NCBI GenBank assembly: GCA_944472135.2
Contig: OX235270.1
Coordinates: 71,061,168 to 71,125,167, forward strand
From: Trichobilharzia regenti
Taxonomy: Eukaryota; Platyhelminthes; Trematoda; Strigeidida; Schistosomatidae
Length of the DNA stretch: 64,000 bases
Direction of reading: 5' to 3'
A model generated the notes under the pieces. That model did no database searches. It worked only from the letters and a program-made list of their open reading frames with translations, and had not been told where the DNA came from. This document shows, one piece after another, positions 49,839-62,116 of this stretch; position 1 is the first letter of the stretch, and the number at the start of each line of letters is the position of its first letter. The translations under genes and the position numbers were made by a program.

Positions 49839-51046
49839 ACGCAAATATGCCTCAGTTTAGTGTATATAACTTCCTAAAGTCTCATGACAGTATTGTTAAG
49901 GATACTGGTGATGCTAATAACTATCCGGTTAATCGTTCTACTAAAGATAGACAAGAGCAAGAGGAAGAAGAGGTGCAGGAAGAGGAGGAGGGAATAGACG
50001 ACTATGAATTCCCTGATAGAGTTATTATCATACCAAGCGGTGAATATCGTGAAACATCTGAAAGCACAGAACCACCGTATGGTGATTATGATACATTTTA
50101 TAATGCACTTAATGATAATGTATTACACTGCCGACCATTACTACAACCACTGACACCAATCCCAGAGACATCAGAATATTCAACAAGATCATCAATAGCC
50201 AGTGTAAATCCATTTAAAAGTTGGCAAAGTAGTGATTTAAGTCCATCAGAATCATTTGAAAATCGTTCTGGACTATCACGTCGATTACTATATCCATACA
50301 TTCAGCCAAATCGTTCATCACATGAATCGTTTGGTGGTCCTGAAAAGTCTTTAAAAAATCCAGTTATGTCTGTACGCAATATACCTTCTAATCATACAGA
50401 ATCTGATCGTGCTCGACGTTCCTATGAAAGTCATTCATCTGATGGTCACGACGGTAATGCAGACTTGACAGGCTCTCTACGCACACATAGCAGTCGTTCA
50501 TCTTTAGCGGAATTTTTACGTTTAGAAACATCATGTGATGGTAGTCGTGGTGATCTGTGCTATGAAGAAGAACGACAACTCATACTCAGTCAGCATGATT
50601 TAGCTTTACAAGAACTTATTCAAAGTATCCAAGATCTACAAAGAAAACATTTAGATGAAACCACTAGTGGTGATGATGGTGTCAGTGGTCGTGGTGGTTT
50701 GGCTACATTAGCTAGTGCAGATGGTAGTTCTAGTAGTCACATAGCCATGGGATCTAATGATGCCGACTCTCACGGTGTTGAAACAACTGGAAATCTAGGT
50801 GAAAAGGATTTATCATTGTCATCATCGGTTCCATTAGTATCAGCAGCACTACCGCATCCCAGAAATACCACAGTTAATGGAGAAAAAGATAGGGTTTGTA
50901 TGAGTAATACTAGTTTAAACTCTCGTTTACCACCTTCATTAAGTAGTAGTAGTAGGTCGTCTGCTCATTCGACAAGTGTCTCGGATAATTCTGCCTCTGT
51001 CCATTCTGCAAATCATGCTAACCAACGTCATCTGCCATCAAGCTAA
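49839..51046 (+). CDS. ANK: Alternative last exon of ankyrin (long-tail form)
   Basis: An open frame of 420 codons runs to a TAA at 51044-51046. At 49837-49838 a YAG acceptor (CAAATTAG) lets the frame continue from any phase-1 donor: exon 18 (g + ac = Asp) or exons 15-17. It encodes about 402 residues: an acidic run (EQEEEEVQEEEE), a Tyr-rich patch (EPPYGDYDTFYNALNDN), Ser/Arg-rich sequence, one likely coiled coil (EEERQLILSQHDLALQELIQ, QDLQRKHLDE), and a Ser-rich end. No named domain. Codon use and A/T-rich wobble match the ankyrin tail exons. It could instead be the last exon of a separate gene whose other exons I cannot see, but none is evident. Confidence 0.75.
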
Positions 51047-52084
51047 CTAACTGAAATGCTTTATTTTTTGTCATGAGGTTTATTTCCCTTTTTCATGTAA
51101 GTGAAATTGTACTTATGTGTACACGCGTTTCATATATATATGTATACTTTTTGTCAACTAGCATTTCAGGTTTAACAACCACAATTCCTATTGTGATTGT
51201 TATGATTGATGATTTTGACGTTAACTGGATTAGTTGCTGTCATTTGGTTAACTACTACTTTGAAAAACAGTTATTTTAGCTCCTATTCTAAACTTATTCA
51301 TCATTGTTTCGTACTATAAATCATTTGTGGATACAATTTTAGAATAATATAAGTTTCTTGGTAAACTCTGCCCCATGTCACTACACTTAAATACAGTTAT
51401 TTAATACTTACAAAGTAAACAAGCAGATGTAGTTATTTGTCCAGTGTTATCACTCTCGACTTATTGCAGCATAGTTGATTGCCTTCAGAATTATTGCCTT
51501 ATTTTAGGTATTCTGAGTAGACTGAAGTATGTGTAATCTTTCGGAAATTTCGATATTTAGAGGAAAAGAAGGATCTATTGAATATTGTCCAGCCTTGTGT
51601 TGTTCGTCCTTAGTCAACATTATCTAACTTCGTGTAGTAAAAAAGGTGCCACTGAAATGTCTTTTTGTTTAAAAAAAATGCAAAGTAGTATATATATATT
51701 TGCTTACTCCAATGAGTCGCAGTTTGCTTAGTGACTCTTGTTGAATTTTATTCAGATATATAAGGAGAGCATACAACGTACGTACAACCAACCACTACGA
51801 TTATCATTAAAGGAAATATGTCATTTCGCAAATTCTCTTGGTTGTTTCGCTTGTACTTTCGTTCTGTTAACGGAAAAAATAGTTATCTTTGGCAGTTGCC
51901 ACTGGTACTTAATGTGTTCGGAATCCACTACTATATATATATGTATATATATATATATATATATATTGCTGACTTTCTGAAGCAAAACTCTCCTAGAACC
52001 ACTTTTTCCTTTGTTATCTAGTGACATCTGGGTGTGTCATTTAACAAAGTAGTCAGCATCCTGCCAGTGAATCGGCAGAAATTA

Positions 52085-52295
52085 GAATTCATGGACCGTT
52101 GTATCGGGTCCCAGTGGCCTTATGGTGTACGAGCTTGCCTTGTACCCGGAAGGTCCTGGGTTCGAACCCTGGGGAGTGCGTACTGATGAGGAGTCCTAAA
52201 CCACAGCGAAACAGAACTGTCCAGTACTCCCAGACAGGTTCTCCTGCTGATATCAACTCATGATGAAATCCTGTACCCGAATGCAGCATCTGTTG
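52085..52295 (+). repeat. Sm-alpha-like SINE with hammerhead-like core
   Basis: The most complete plus-strand copy: tRNA-like head tcgggtcccagtggccttat, B-box ggttcgaaccc at 52159-52169, ctgatga at 52183-52189, gaaac at 52208-52212, gtccagtactcccagac, and the tail ctgctgatatcaactcatga. The core elements CUGAUGA and GAAAC are both intact, 18 nt apart, but the stem II sequence between them (ggagtcctaaaccacagc) pairs poorly. Confidence 0.82.
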
Positions 52296-52681
52296 GCCCG
52301 TGATCTTGTCTTGGCCTACTGGAAACAACTAACACCAGACATTATAAAATATGGTGTTCGTAGGGAATAAAGTGACCGGTCGAAATCCAATGAGTATTGA
52401 ATAAGGAGATTCACTTTTATTTGTTGACTAATCGTGTTTTCAGCCATTACACTGTATTTATTTCACTATATTCATTCTTCCATCTTTGTTTTGATCACTT
52501 AAAATTTGCTTTTAAAACAGTGATGATTACTGAACATGGAGCCTTTTTTTGATAAAGTCTTCTTTAAGTTTGGATCTATTGACAAAAGTAATATATTCAA
52601 AATGTGAGAGTTTTACACCTGAAAAGTGTATATGAGTTGTTAATAATATCTTTTGTCAATGGCTACTAAAATCATGAGGGA

Positions 52682-52682
<1 letters not shown>

Positions 52683-52718
<36 letters not shown>
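52683..52718. repeat. (TA)n microsatellite
   Basis: About 18 AT units. Confidence 0.95.
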
Positions 52719-52723
<5 letters not shown>

Positions 52724-53054
52724 AGCAGTCATCTGCTTTAGACGTTAATTGTCATTTCCTGTGCGCAAAACACACCTCATGATATATTCGACTGTCTTTT
52801 TAGTGTTACATTACTGCATAGTGTCATATATATTCACTTGTGTTGGAACTATCTGTATCTCAGATACACCTTCTCCGGTATAAAACTCTCATTCTTTGTT
52901 CCGAGTAATATTCTGTGCTGTGAAGACGCTATAGTTGTTCTTCTTGTTAACTAATTTGTATAACACCCAAAGGGGAAAGTTTATCGAAAAAAAATGTTTT
53001 CTGTTTGCTTGTTCACCAATCGTTGTTTTCATTTATAATGGGAATTTTTAAACC

Positions 53055-53060
53055 AATAAA
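53055..53060 (+). terminator. Candidate AATAAA polyadenylation signal (long form)
   Basis: An AATAAA about 2.0 kb after the stop at 51046, in an A/T-rich context. Another is at 54830. Position alone does not decide which, if either, is used. Confidence 0.25.
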
Positions 53061-54595
53061 GTATTATTTATTTACTTATTCACTAATACACTCGATTATT
53101 TTTGTTGTCGGTATTTTTACATCTAGGCGATGAATAAGTGATTGATCGGCTGTTGCTGGTGGTCGTGGTAGTGGTGGTGGTGATGATGGTGGTGAACGAG
53201 TTCAAACAATACACGTTTAATGTTCATATATCTAAAATATACTGTTAATTGTGTTTGATCGTGTATTATTAATTGTCGCTTTCAATTGCTCTTTCTTTCT
53301 TTCTTTTGTTGTTATTGTTTTTTTGTTTTGATTATAATATTCTGTGAATAGTGAAAAAGTTTATTGAAGTAACAATGGTATTATACTACACCTTAGTAGC
53401 AATTTGAAAATAACCAGTATCAATCCAGTCGTATTCACGCTTTTGTTTCGGTTTTTATTTCGATTGAAGTTTTTTATGTTTTGTTTTCTTCCTCTGAGTG
53501 TTATCTCTTCATCATTTTGCGAAAAAGGAATTACCTCTTATCGGTAAACTTCTTTTTCTTGCATTAACAATAACTGAATATACACATATTATACATAGAT
53601 TCGTATTCGTGTTTCCTTCCTTTTACGGAATAAAGGTAATTTAAAAAAAGAGTAGTAGTTATAAATAGTAAAGAGAGAAGTGACGTTGCATACTTAATTC
53701 ATAATCCATCGCCGCCGACGACGACGACGAATACATGCGGGGAGAAAGGTTCACTTGCATTGTGTACTTCTGAATTGATTTATGTATGCGGTTTCTTTTC
53801 CACCATTGTCTTGAAGGGACTTTCTTTATGATCCATCTTACTGAATTTTTATTCTTGTTCGGTGGAAGTTGGTTCTCATTCTCATTTCTTTTTTTTCGAT
53901 TAATGTGCACATCTGTTCTTATCTGTATGTGGATGAATATCAAAGGACTACTGGTGTTTTGTGTGTTTGTGTACTTTTATTGTTGTTCTATGATCCTCTC
54001 TCCTTTTCTTCTTCTTCTTCGCTTTCTACAACAAACCTTACACAATTATACTTCTTCATTATCGTTATACTGTGGTGTTCTTCTTTTCTGTTGAGTATTT
54101 GAAAAAAGTCAACTCACATCCTCCGGACAATTTATTATTATTGCACAACCGAAATTTAGTTAAAACATATATGGATACTGAACTGGTTAAAAAAAAACTT
54201 TTCTTTCCACACATTGTTTTGTGTATACACCAAAAGCGACAGGGTGGGGAGGAATTATAGCAAAAATACTTTTTTAGTATATATATTTCATTATCAGAAT
54301 AACTGTTTCTCCCCTGTTCTTCATTTGTTCAACTTTCTCTGCTTATTTGTTTTTCTTTTTTCTCTCGCTCTCCATGAAATCTCTTCTTTTTGTTTCGTCG
54401 TGCATGTTTACTTTCTCTTCTTTTTTGCACCGGCTTTTCCAGGTGTGTGTAATGAATGTATTAGCGTGATGTATGTAGGCATTTTTGTTGCATACAGAAG
54501 TGCATATGATGTATGACGTAATAATGATAAATGGAGTGACTAATTGTTAATCTAATTCCTAATATTTGTTTGATTCAGTAATAACAGTATATATT

Positions 54596-54613
54596 TGTGT
54601 GTGTGTGTGTGTG
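54596..54613. repeat. (GT)n microsatellite
   Basis: About nine GT units. Confidence 0.9.
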
Positions 54614-54892
54614 AATCTTATTCCTGCTTTGTCCTCTCAATATTATGATTATTGTTATTACTAGTAGTATATAGTATTATAACTTTATTCCGACTGTTAC
54701 ACTTTTGGAAACGGTCCTCTTTGTCCTTCATCTTCATTTGTGACAATGAAGGTGTTTTGTGTTCTTTTTCTCTTTTTCATGTTTTGGATTCAGTTCCACT
54801 TATATAATATCGTTTTCTTTTTATAAGTCAATAAAAAAATACTATTAAAAAATTTTCATTTTTCTTTTAATAGTCGACTCTGTCTTACTTGA

Positions 54893-54965
54893 TGACAGCT
54901 GTCCAGTACTCCCAGGTTTTCCAATGGCTATCTAACTAATGTCAGCTCATGATGAAATTCTGTAA
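54893..54965 (+). repeat. Sm-alpha-like SINE 3' fragment
   Basis: gacagctgtccagtactccc, aggttttccaatggctatct and aactaatgtcagctcatgat: the tail only. Confidence 0.8.
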
Positions 54966-55249
54966 TTTAAGTAGTTCATTTTTATCCTATGCTAGTTATA
55001 GCTGGACTTAGTCAGAAAAGTGGGAATTTCACTAGGCTAATTTCACTATCATTGGCATAAACAGCGAAAATAAAGTTTCGTAGCCAAAGTCAAGGTCTTT
55101 CAAAAGTTGACCTTCAAGAACCGATCAGACATAGGGAATGCTATGAAGTATAAGTCCAAATCAAATTATGCCCGCATTTTTGGGCTAGGAGAGGATAAAT
55201 ACAGTGTTCTACTTATTTGCTAGTTACTTTTCCTGCAAATCTATACTGT

Positions 55250-55350
55250 TATGTAGGGTTATGGCTTTTGTGGTTAAGGTTTAGGTTAGGGTCAAAGTTA
55301 GGATTATGGTTAGAGGTAGGAGTAGGTAGGAGTATAGCGTCAGAAATACC
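55250..55350 (+). repeat. Degenerate telomere-like patch
   Basis: Repeated GTTAGGG/GGTTA/GGTTTAGG-type words (tagggttatgg, ggtttaggttagggtc, agttaggattatggttag, gtaggagtaggtaggag), but no clean TTAGGG array. Confidence 0.5.
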
Positions 55351-56029
55351 AGCGGATCTCAAAGTACCATGACCCCTATAGTCACTTGGATGGATGGGTA
55401 CATCGTGCATGGAACAATTTCTCTATAGATCATCTGTGTTGTGACTGGGAGACATTCTTACAACACATAAGCTACAACGCTACAGTGTAAAATCATGTTG
55501 GCAGTCTTTTTTTCAACGATTATGCGACTTTTTTGCATCTGAATTCTGATTGGTTGTTCAAGGTCATTTTGGTTGTGGCTATGATAGTTTAAGTTTGCCC
55601 CATACACTTTTATTCCTACATGCATTTAATGTACTTTAAATGATATACTAAGTAACACGTAAATGATTTATAATTCAATTACTATGTAGAGCATAAAAAT
55701 TGCATTAAGAATTCTATGGTGAAAGAAAATTGATGGTTCCGAGAAAAACAAACTTATTAGCTTCCACTTGGTGTATTAAGTTTGTCAGCTAATTTATTTC
55801 TATTATCAATGGTGATAAATATTAGTTGTTTGTAGGTGAATTGATCAGAGGTTTTTTTTTTAATTTTTCATTCATTACACTTTTTCTGAAGAATAATAAA
55901 AATCATCAAAAAATAAAGTCTAACTTAGATCTAGTGTAAATGCAGTCAGTATCAGTAAAATGATAACGATAAGTGTGTACAACATAGTTTGAAGTGGATG
56001 AAATACCTAAACAGTTATTGAAGAAATTG

Positions 56030-56570
56030 ATCTCGCCATATTTGAAACGGATCAGGTGTTACCAACAAATTTGTGAGTTCCTTGAAGACAGTAACACCTT
56101 AAAATTAAACGAATAATCCTTATTGAGGCATAAAACAAAGAATTCAGCGAAGCAAATTCTCTTTCCGACTATCTCGTGTGCACAACCGTACCATCGCATT
56201 CATATATAATATGCATAACAATAGACAATAATAAGTATTTTTATTGTGTGTGTGTGTGTGTGTGTGGTGTGTGGTAAATTACATCAGTATTATCACACAC
56301 TTCAGTATTTCTACTCACTGACAAATTTCAGCACTTTAAAATTAACTAGATGGAATGCTATAAATTTAAGGCTAATAAAAAGAAGAAAGAGCTCCATGAA
56401 ACATCCTTGTATAGTCAGTACTTCATTTATAAGTGGGTGGCAAAAAAAACGTAGACTCCTGAAATAGTTCATCAATAGGTCGCTGAGTTATGCGTTCATG
56501 AAATAAAATGTTGCTTTCCCACGTTCATATTTCATTAAGCTTGATACAATAGCTGTTGAAAAGAGATCTT
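56030..56570 (+). repeat. Dispersed repeat related to 45280 and 5098
   Basis: aaagaattcagcgaagcaaa, ctctttccgactatctcgtg and accgtaccatcgcattcata line up with the 45376-45460 copy, and ttatgcgttcatgaaataaa with the 45600-45640 part. A (GT)n at 56245-56266 lies inside. It is strongly diverged. Confidence 0.55.
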
Positions 56571-56734
56571 CAGCAATATTCTGTCTGTCAAATATGCTAG
56601 GTTATTCTCTGATGGATTTCACTGTGAATGAGTCTTGGAGGAAAAGCGACTCAATTTGTACATAATCTTGCTTAAATCCAGTTTTTTCGGAGTTATGCAC
56701 TACAACTGAAGAGAATGAGGAAAACGCGAAAGCG

Positions 56735-58150
56735 ATGTCAAACTGCTTCTCGAGAGTCTTCATACAGGAGTCGTCATTTCCTATATCATCACCTACGGCT
56801 GAACCACAAGAAGACGGGATAGATTCTGTTGGCAGTGACCAAGTTACTGTATTGGAGTCCTTAAAAAATCAGGCACAGAGTAATCAATGGAAACTGGTGA
56901 CTCTCACCTCCACGCTTCTCATGAAGCTGACAGCTGAGATAGCTGACACATTGACCACGATACTTAAGCTATTTCTCTCGAATGTAGTGTCACCGTGTGA
57001 CTGCAAGGATGCACTAGTAATCCCCATCAGCAAAGGAATATCTAAATATTATCCTTCTAACTACAGACTTATTAGTCATACCAGCGCTTTCGTCAAGAAT
57101 AATTTAAAAAGCTAGCATGGTACATTCGGAAATAAGCTACTTTTCATTCAGAACACATAGTTCCTGGGAACACTTTACAGCAAGAGAAAGATATATAAAG
57201 TCCACAGACAACAAGAAAGGCATCAACGTTATCTTCATGTATTCCAACAAAGCTTTCGACATAAATATGCCTGAGAAACTGGAAAGTTTTGGAATTAAGC
57301 GCAGCTTGCTAAGGTGGATCAAGGGATTCATTGTAGGTAGGTGACAGATTTTAGATCAACTGCAAACATCCTTCCTGAAAAGTGAATTATCTTTACTCAT
57401 CGGATCTCCCCTAATTCTCTACGTAGATGACCTGAAAGTCTAGAGACACCCTAAGGATGATAGTGACATGCTTACGTTGCAGGGACATTTGAATAAGCTA
57501 TTGGAATGATCCTATGAATCGACAGCCCTAATCAACGTAGCGAAGTGCGAAACCATGCGGATTGGGTACGCAAGTGTCAGCGCATATGATATATGTGGAA
57601 CACTATTCCTGTCTGTCACAGATGTCATAATAAGTGATACCACTCTGTAGCAGCTCATAGTTTTAGATACTTTTGAGCAATACGTGGGGCCTTTTCCAGA
57701 ATCCCCTATCAAATTTCTACTTTATATATATCTCTAGTGAGGTCGAAACTAGAAGACCACATCCATGTAACCAGCCCTTGCTTTAAGGAAGATTCATATA
57801 CTAGAAACAGATCAAAGGGAGGGCACACATATGATTCCTAGTATTTCCAGTTCACTATAAAAGAAGAAACTAAACAGGTTCACACCCTTCTCCCTATCAT
57901 ATGGTAAACGTAGAAATCTCACTATGATATTCAAGTTCCTAAGAAGTGTTTACGATCCTTATCTATCTTATCTTTTCCATTCCACTAGGTCAGATCATCC
58001 TAGAGGAAAAAGCAACAGAGCCAGACAGCCAAAAAGGAAGTAAATTACTATGGAGTACTAGTTCTGTCCAGGAACCAGCTTCCAGAAGAAGTGTTGCCCA
58101 CTCCCTCAATCGACTCGTTCAAGAAGGCATTAAAAAAACACACTTATTAG
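56735..58150 (+). mobile_element. CR1/Jockey-like LINE reverse transcriptase remnant
   Basis: Several frames in order: LTAEIADTLTTILKLFLSNV, CKDALVIPISKGISKYYPSN (the YxPSNYRPIS block), GINVIFMYSNKAFDINMPEK (the FSKAFD block), LESFGIKRSLLRWIKGFIVG, and LYVDDLKV with the catalytic YVDD at about 57421. Farther on come NKLLE, AKCETMRIGYA, FHSTRSDHPRGKS and a last SFKKAL-like part near 58110. It is a different clade from the RTE copies, which have F-ADD. There are many stops; it is inactive. Confidence 0.83.
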
Positions 58151-58183
58151 ATAGTAACCTTAAATTTGAAGTTGACGGAAGCA

Positions 58184-59654
58184 TTATGATACCGTTAGAA
58201 AATTTAAATAAAAACGACAATGAACAATGGATTAAGACAGACGATAAAAAGCAGCCTGAAAATGGTGAAATATGGTTTCGGACAACTTCCTCTCGGTTTC
58301 AAATTAGTGTTATTTTAAGAAGAAATAAATGTGACAGTCGTCGTGGTCAACACCACGAAGGCGAGAAACATAAGGCCTTATTCAACACTGAACATGTATC
58401 AAAATGTTCAGTTTACTTGACGTCAGACATTGTCTTTTCATCATCATCCTCATCATCATCGTCATCATCAACTACAACACTGTCTTCGGAACACCACTGA
58501 ATAGTTGTCATTACTAGTATTATTGGGATTCGGGTGAATTAAAACATCCCATTACTATTAGAGGAAGTTTTCTATTGCTGAGTAATGATACTCTGAGAAT
58601 TTATCTGAGTATATTCGGAGCAAAGCAGTGTAAACCAGTATGGTCTAGAGATGATTTGTTGGAGCTGGAACAAACTTGTCAATACAAACTGATCAAAAGA
58701 GACCAGAGCGCATTGAATTTCAACAAGGAAAGAGCACACAGTTTTGACAATATTCGAGAATTTAACAAACGACATTTTGATGAAGCGTTGACAGTGTCAG
58801 AATCAAAAAGTGATCACGTGAGAGGTTGGTTAATTAGCGCGTTATCGATCAAGTGATAGTTTTCCACTTAGTTTACCTGCAGATTTTCACATAAACATAA
58901 ATTGTGAAGCAGTTCAGACAACCATCGCTTCCGATTTGTGATTTAACAAATTTACACATATGGCATAGACTTTTGCTTTGTAATACTCTAGAAATAATAA
59001 TATTCATACTTTGATTATAAATTAATATCTCCTAAGTTAATTGTGGAGATTGCTAATCAAAGGCACTTGCTCTTTCTGCTTTCACTCAACCTTATCAAAA
59101 TACCTTCACAAAATAAGTGAGGAGTACACTCTACGTTTTCTAACGTAAATCTACCATTGGTCATCTCTTATCAACACAGACATTCGGATGAATGTGTACT
59201 ACATGATCGGTGTTTATTTTATTACTTTTCTCGTCTTTCATGATCTACATTTTAATTCCATTTATGCTGTTTACGAATGGAGCCATGAAATGTTAGTTTT
59301 TTCACTGCAGTATGTCAGTGGTCAACTTGTTTTAGATTGTCAGTAAATGGTAATTGTCTGATGGTGCTGTGCTATGATCATTTCAGAGGAATGTACAGGA
59401 ATTCCAATGCTAGGAAAGTGAAGTTTATCAGATAAACGTCTTCCTTGAAGCTGTTGAAATTGTTTGGATGCGTCAAAACAATAAATATGTATATACATAT
59501 ATATCTGGTGAGATAACCGAAAGCCTGAGGTGTCTTTTGCTATCAAACACCACACAGAAATATCAGCTTTCGGGGCTTCGAAATTCTTCACCTCTGATGG
59601 TGAGAATGACAACATATAATATTCCGTTGTTGGTCAACATTAACAAACATTTGA
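58184..59654 (+). repeat. 1.47-kb duplicated segment, copy A
   Basis: Identical to copy B (62117-63588) except for seven substitutions and one extra T, counted by eye. The copy starts within about 40 bp of the end of the CR1-like LINE remnant. It holds two open frames: to 58500 (IPLENLNKNDNEQWIK, then a Ser run encoded by TCATCA repeats at 58438-58470) and 58575-58856 (DTLRIYLSIFGAKQCKPVW, ending GWLISALSIK). I recognise neither protein. The first faintly resembles the last strands of a C2 domain. No terminal inverted repeats are seen. Confidence 0.9.
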
Positions 59655-60480
59655 GGAATTAATGCAAGTCAACTCTCCTGAAGTGAAAATAATTTGTGAG
59701 AACGTCATACTTTTGTGTGTGCTGGCTGTTAGTCAATATTTGTTGACAGTAATTTACGTCAATATTTATGTCCTTAATATTGGTCGTGACAAAAATGATA
59801 ACTAAGGCTTTGCGTAGGCGGATACAGTTAACATATAGATGATCTGACATTCAAGAAAGAGCCACAAAGAGATACAAGGTTAACTGTGTGCGTGAAACAA
59901 CTAATCAGACGACTGTGTTTTTCTCCAAACAACAATCTATAATATGTACATGAAAATCTATAAATATTCGTTGATTTCCATAGTAAACGATCTGTTGCCT
60001 GAACCTTGCATTCTGTTTTTACAATAATACTGTGAGTAGTCAGGTACGAATGTATACGTTTATTTTCATCGGTTTAGTATCAGTCCTGTCAATCAAATCA
60101 GAACACAAAACTCCCACAATTTTCTACTACTAACAATAATCCCCTTGAATTTCCAGCTGACAATTTAAAGGATTATCAGCTAGGTTAGTGAGTCCTGTGT
60201 CTTGTCATCCAACTACTTCAAAACATGTCATAATGTCAAACAAGGCAGTATTTCAATAGAAACAGGTCACTCTGACTCAATGAATATCATGAAAACAGTG
60301 GATTTTTAGTATATATTAGGCGTATTTTTATCTTTCGGAATGTCATTGTGACACTGACGGTGAATTCTAAGTAAACTCAAAGTATTTCTCATATTTTTTC
60401 ACTCGGCGTTCTTGATATCACACTAGTGGAGCGAGGGTCCAAGTTGGAATGAGTGCTAACTAACATTCCCTTTTATAAAT
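59655..60480. other. Unrecognised DNA
   Basis: No coding signal, RNA gene or known repeat family that I can identify. Confidence 0.6.
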
Positions 60481-60514
60481 TTAAACAAAGAAAGAAGAAA
60501 CATTGGCTGAGAAT

Positions 60515-60580
60515 AATCTGGATCCATTTTATTTCGTTGGTTCTCATCAGATGCCTATAACCTGAATTCTTTAATAAATA
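60515..60580 (+). repeat. Diverged copy of the 35254-36025 palindrome arm
   Basis: ttttatttcgttggttctca and tcagatgcctataacctgaa match atttatttcgttgacctctc and tcagctgcttacagcctaaa of the palindrome arm. Confidence 0.5.
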
Positions 60581-60845
60581 AAACTAAAAAGTGTACAATT
60601 TTGACAAACATTTGTCCATTAGCAAGCACATTGTCAGAGCGTCATAGTAAAATAAGGCGTTTTACGAGGTGTGTATTTATATATCTTGTTGGAGAAACAT
60701 TTCTTGAGGAAAATTAATGAACAGTTGTGATGACGGGGAGGTAACAAGAGAAAATTAGTAAAAGTTAGGTAATTAGATAAGAGAAAATCAAAACTTTAAA
60801 ATTCCCGTGAACATTTACCAAGGAGCCTCCGGTTAAATGGACCGA

Positions 60846-61378
60846 ATTGTTTATTCTCTTCAGTCGCGAAACACCTGGTTGACACGGGACACCGAGTAGA
60901 TGTACTGGAATCATTCAAAATAATTAACAGACAAAGTACCTCAAGTCTTCTCAGGATATCTATAGATTTTTGATTGCACCAAATAGCAAGTTGTTCGATA
61001 GACGGGAACGAGCTTAGCTGCAGGATAGGCTATGGCTAGTGATGTACTCAGCCTTCTGTTGATCATCGCTGCAATGTTTTCCCCTTTGTAGTCAAGCTGA
61101 ACGTAGACTGGCTTTTTACCCACTGTGATTTTTTTACATTTGTGACTTCAGATCTTCCATACTTGTTGATGAAATTTTGAGGATACCCATTTCTCTTCAA
61201 TATCTTTTCAAGGAACTCAAACTCCTCCTCTAGTTTCTCTATAGAGCATATTCTCCTCGCTCTATAGCAGAGAGTCTTGACTAGACCACGTTTAAAGCTA
61301 TTTGGACAAAAGCTATTAAACTGCAAGTATTGTCCTTTCCATGTGGGCTCTCGATAAATTGACTTTTGAAGACTACCG
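60846..61378. mobile_element. PLE remnant with parts on opposite strands
   Basis: Plus strand 60861-60955 encodes VAKHLVDTGHRVDVLESFKI and INRQSTSSLL, a GIY-YIG-domain end. Minus strand 61378-60941 encodes SLQKSIYREPTWKGQYLQFN, SFCPNSFKRGLVKTLCYRAR, NGYPQNFINKYG and INRRLSTSLAIAYPAAKLVP, the region between the RT and endonuclease of a PLE. There is a frameshift between the two minus-strand parts. The two halves meet at about 60945 in opposite directions, so the element was rearranged or inverted on insertion. Confidence 0.8.
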
Positions 61379-62116
61379 CCTTCATCATCATCATCGTCAT
61401 CGTCAGCTCACCAATGAATGATTTAGACAGTGTAACACTAGACGATCCATTTTATGATAACTAGAAATTTTTCCTACCACTCGGACACACGTGAGTGGTT
61501 GCCAATCTTTGTGATTAACACGCCAATGAATAATACTCTATTACCAAAACAGCACACTTGATGTGTGAACACGAAACGTTACTTCTTTAACTTGTATAAC
61601 AACCGAATACCAGTGTACTTTATGATGATTGTTGATTAGACATGCAACTAGTCTGCCATCTTGTAACAAATCTACAGCTCAGTTAAGCTTACAGATGCCT
61701 ACACAAATTTTACTTGGTTGTATTGGAGATAGTTATGATTTGTTCAATAGGCTACCTACATTTTTTATATTATGTGTGGAGTTCAGATGTCAGTTGACCA
61801 CAGAGAAGGAGAGAGAGAGAGAGAGACAGAATTTTAGACATTGTGTGAATTGATCAGTGTATGTTTCACACTGTGTAAGAGAATAGTGTTGCTGCATTTT
61901 GTGCATGAATTAGCTTCATCAGTCTAGGGAGTGATATACTTCTACCGATTACTTGGAGTGTTCTGATCATTAGATCAAATGAATTCACATATCTCTAACA
62001 ATGACCGGATGCCTCATTATTAGTGATACTACTCTGAGGGTGACAAGAAAGTATTTCGACTCAGATTGATCCGATGTCTTAATGGCTTTAGTCAGTCTGC
62101 GTTATGACTGATACCG
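61379..62116. other. Unrecognised DNA between the PLE remnant and copy B
   Basis: A (CATCAT/CGT)n run at 61381-61402 and a (GA)n at 61803-61827. I see nothing else. Confidence 0.6.
61803..61827. repeat. (GA)n microsatellite
   Basis: About eleven GA units. Confidence 0.9.

Larger units (their letters stand above)
51047..56700. other. 3' UTR and intergenic DNA
   Basis: No host gene seen. It contains a Sm-alpha-like SINE (52085-52295), (TA)n tracts, T/C-rich low-complexity DNA at 53240-54500 that gives many small overlapping open frames, a SINE tail (54893-54965), a telomere-like patch (55250-55350) and a dispersed repeat (56030-56570). Confidence 0.65.

Noticed and set aside
53786..54516. Long-looking plus-strand frames after the alternative exon
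   Set aside because: The same T-rich artefact: Phe/Leu-rich frames overlapping in different phases, no domain.
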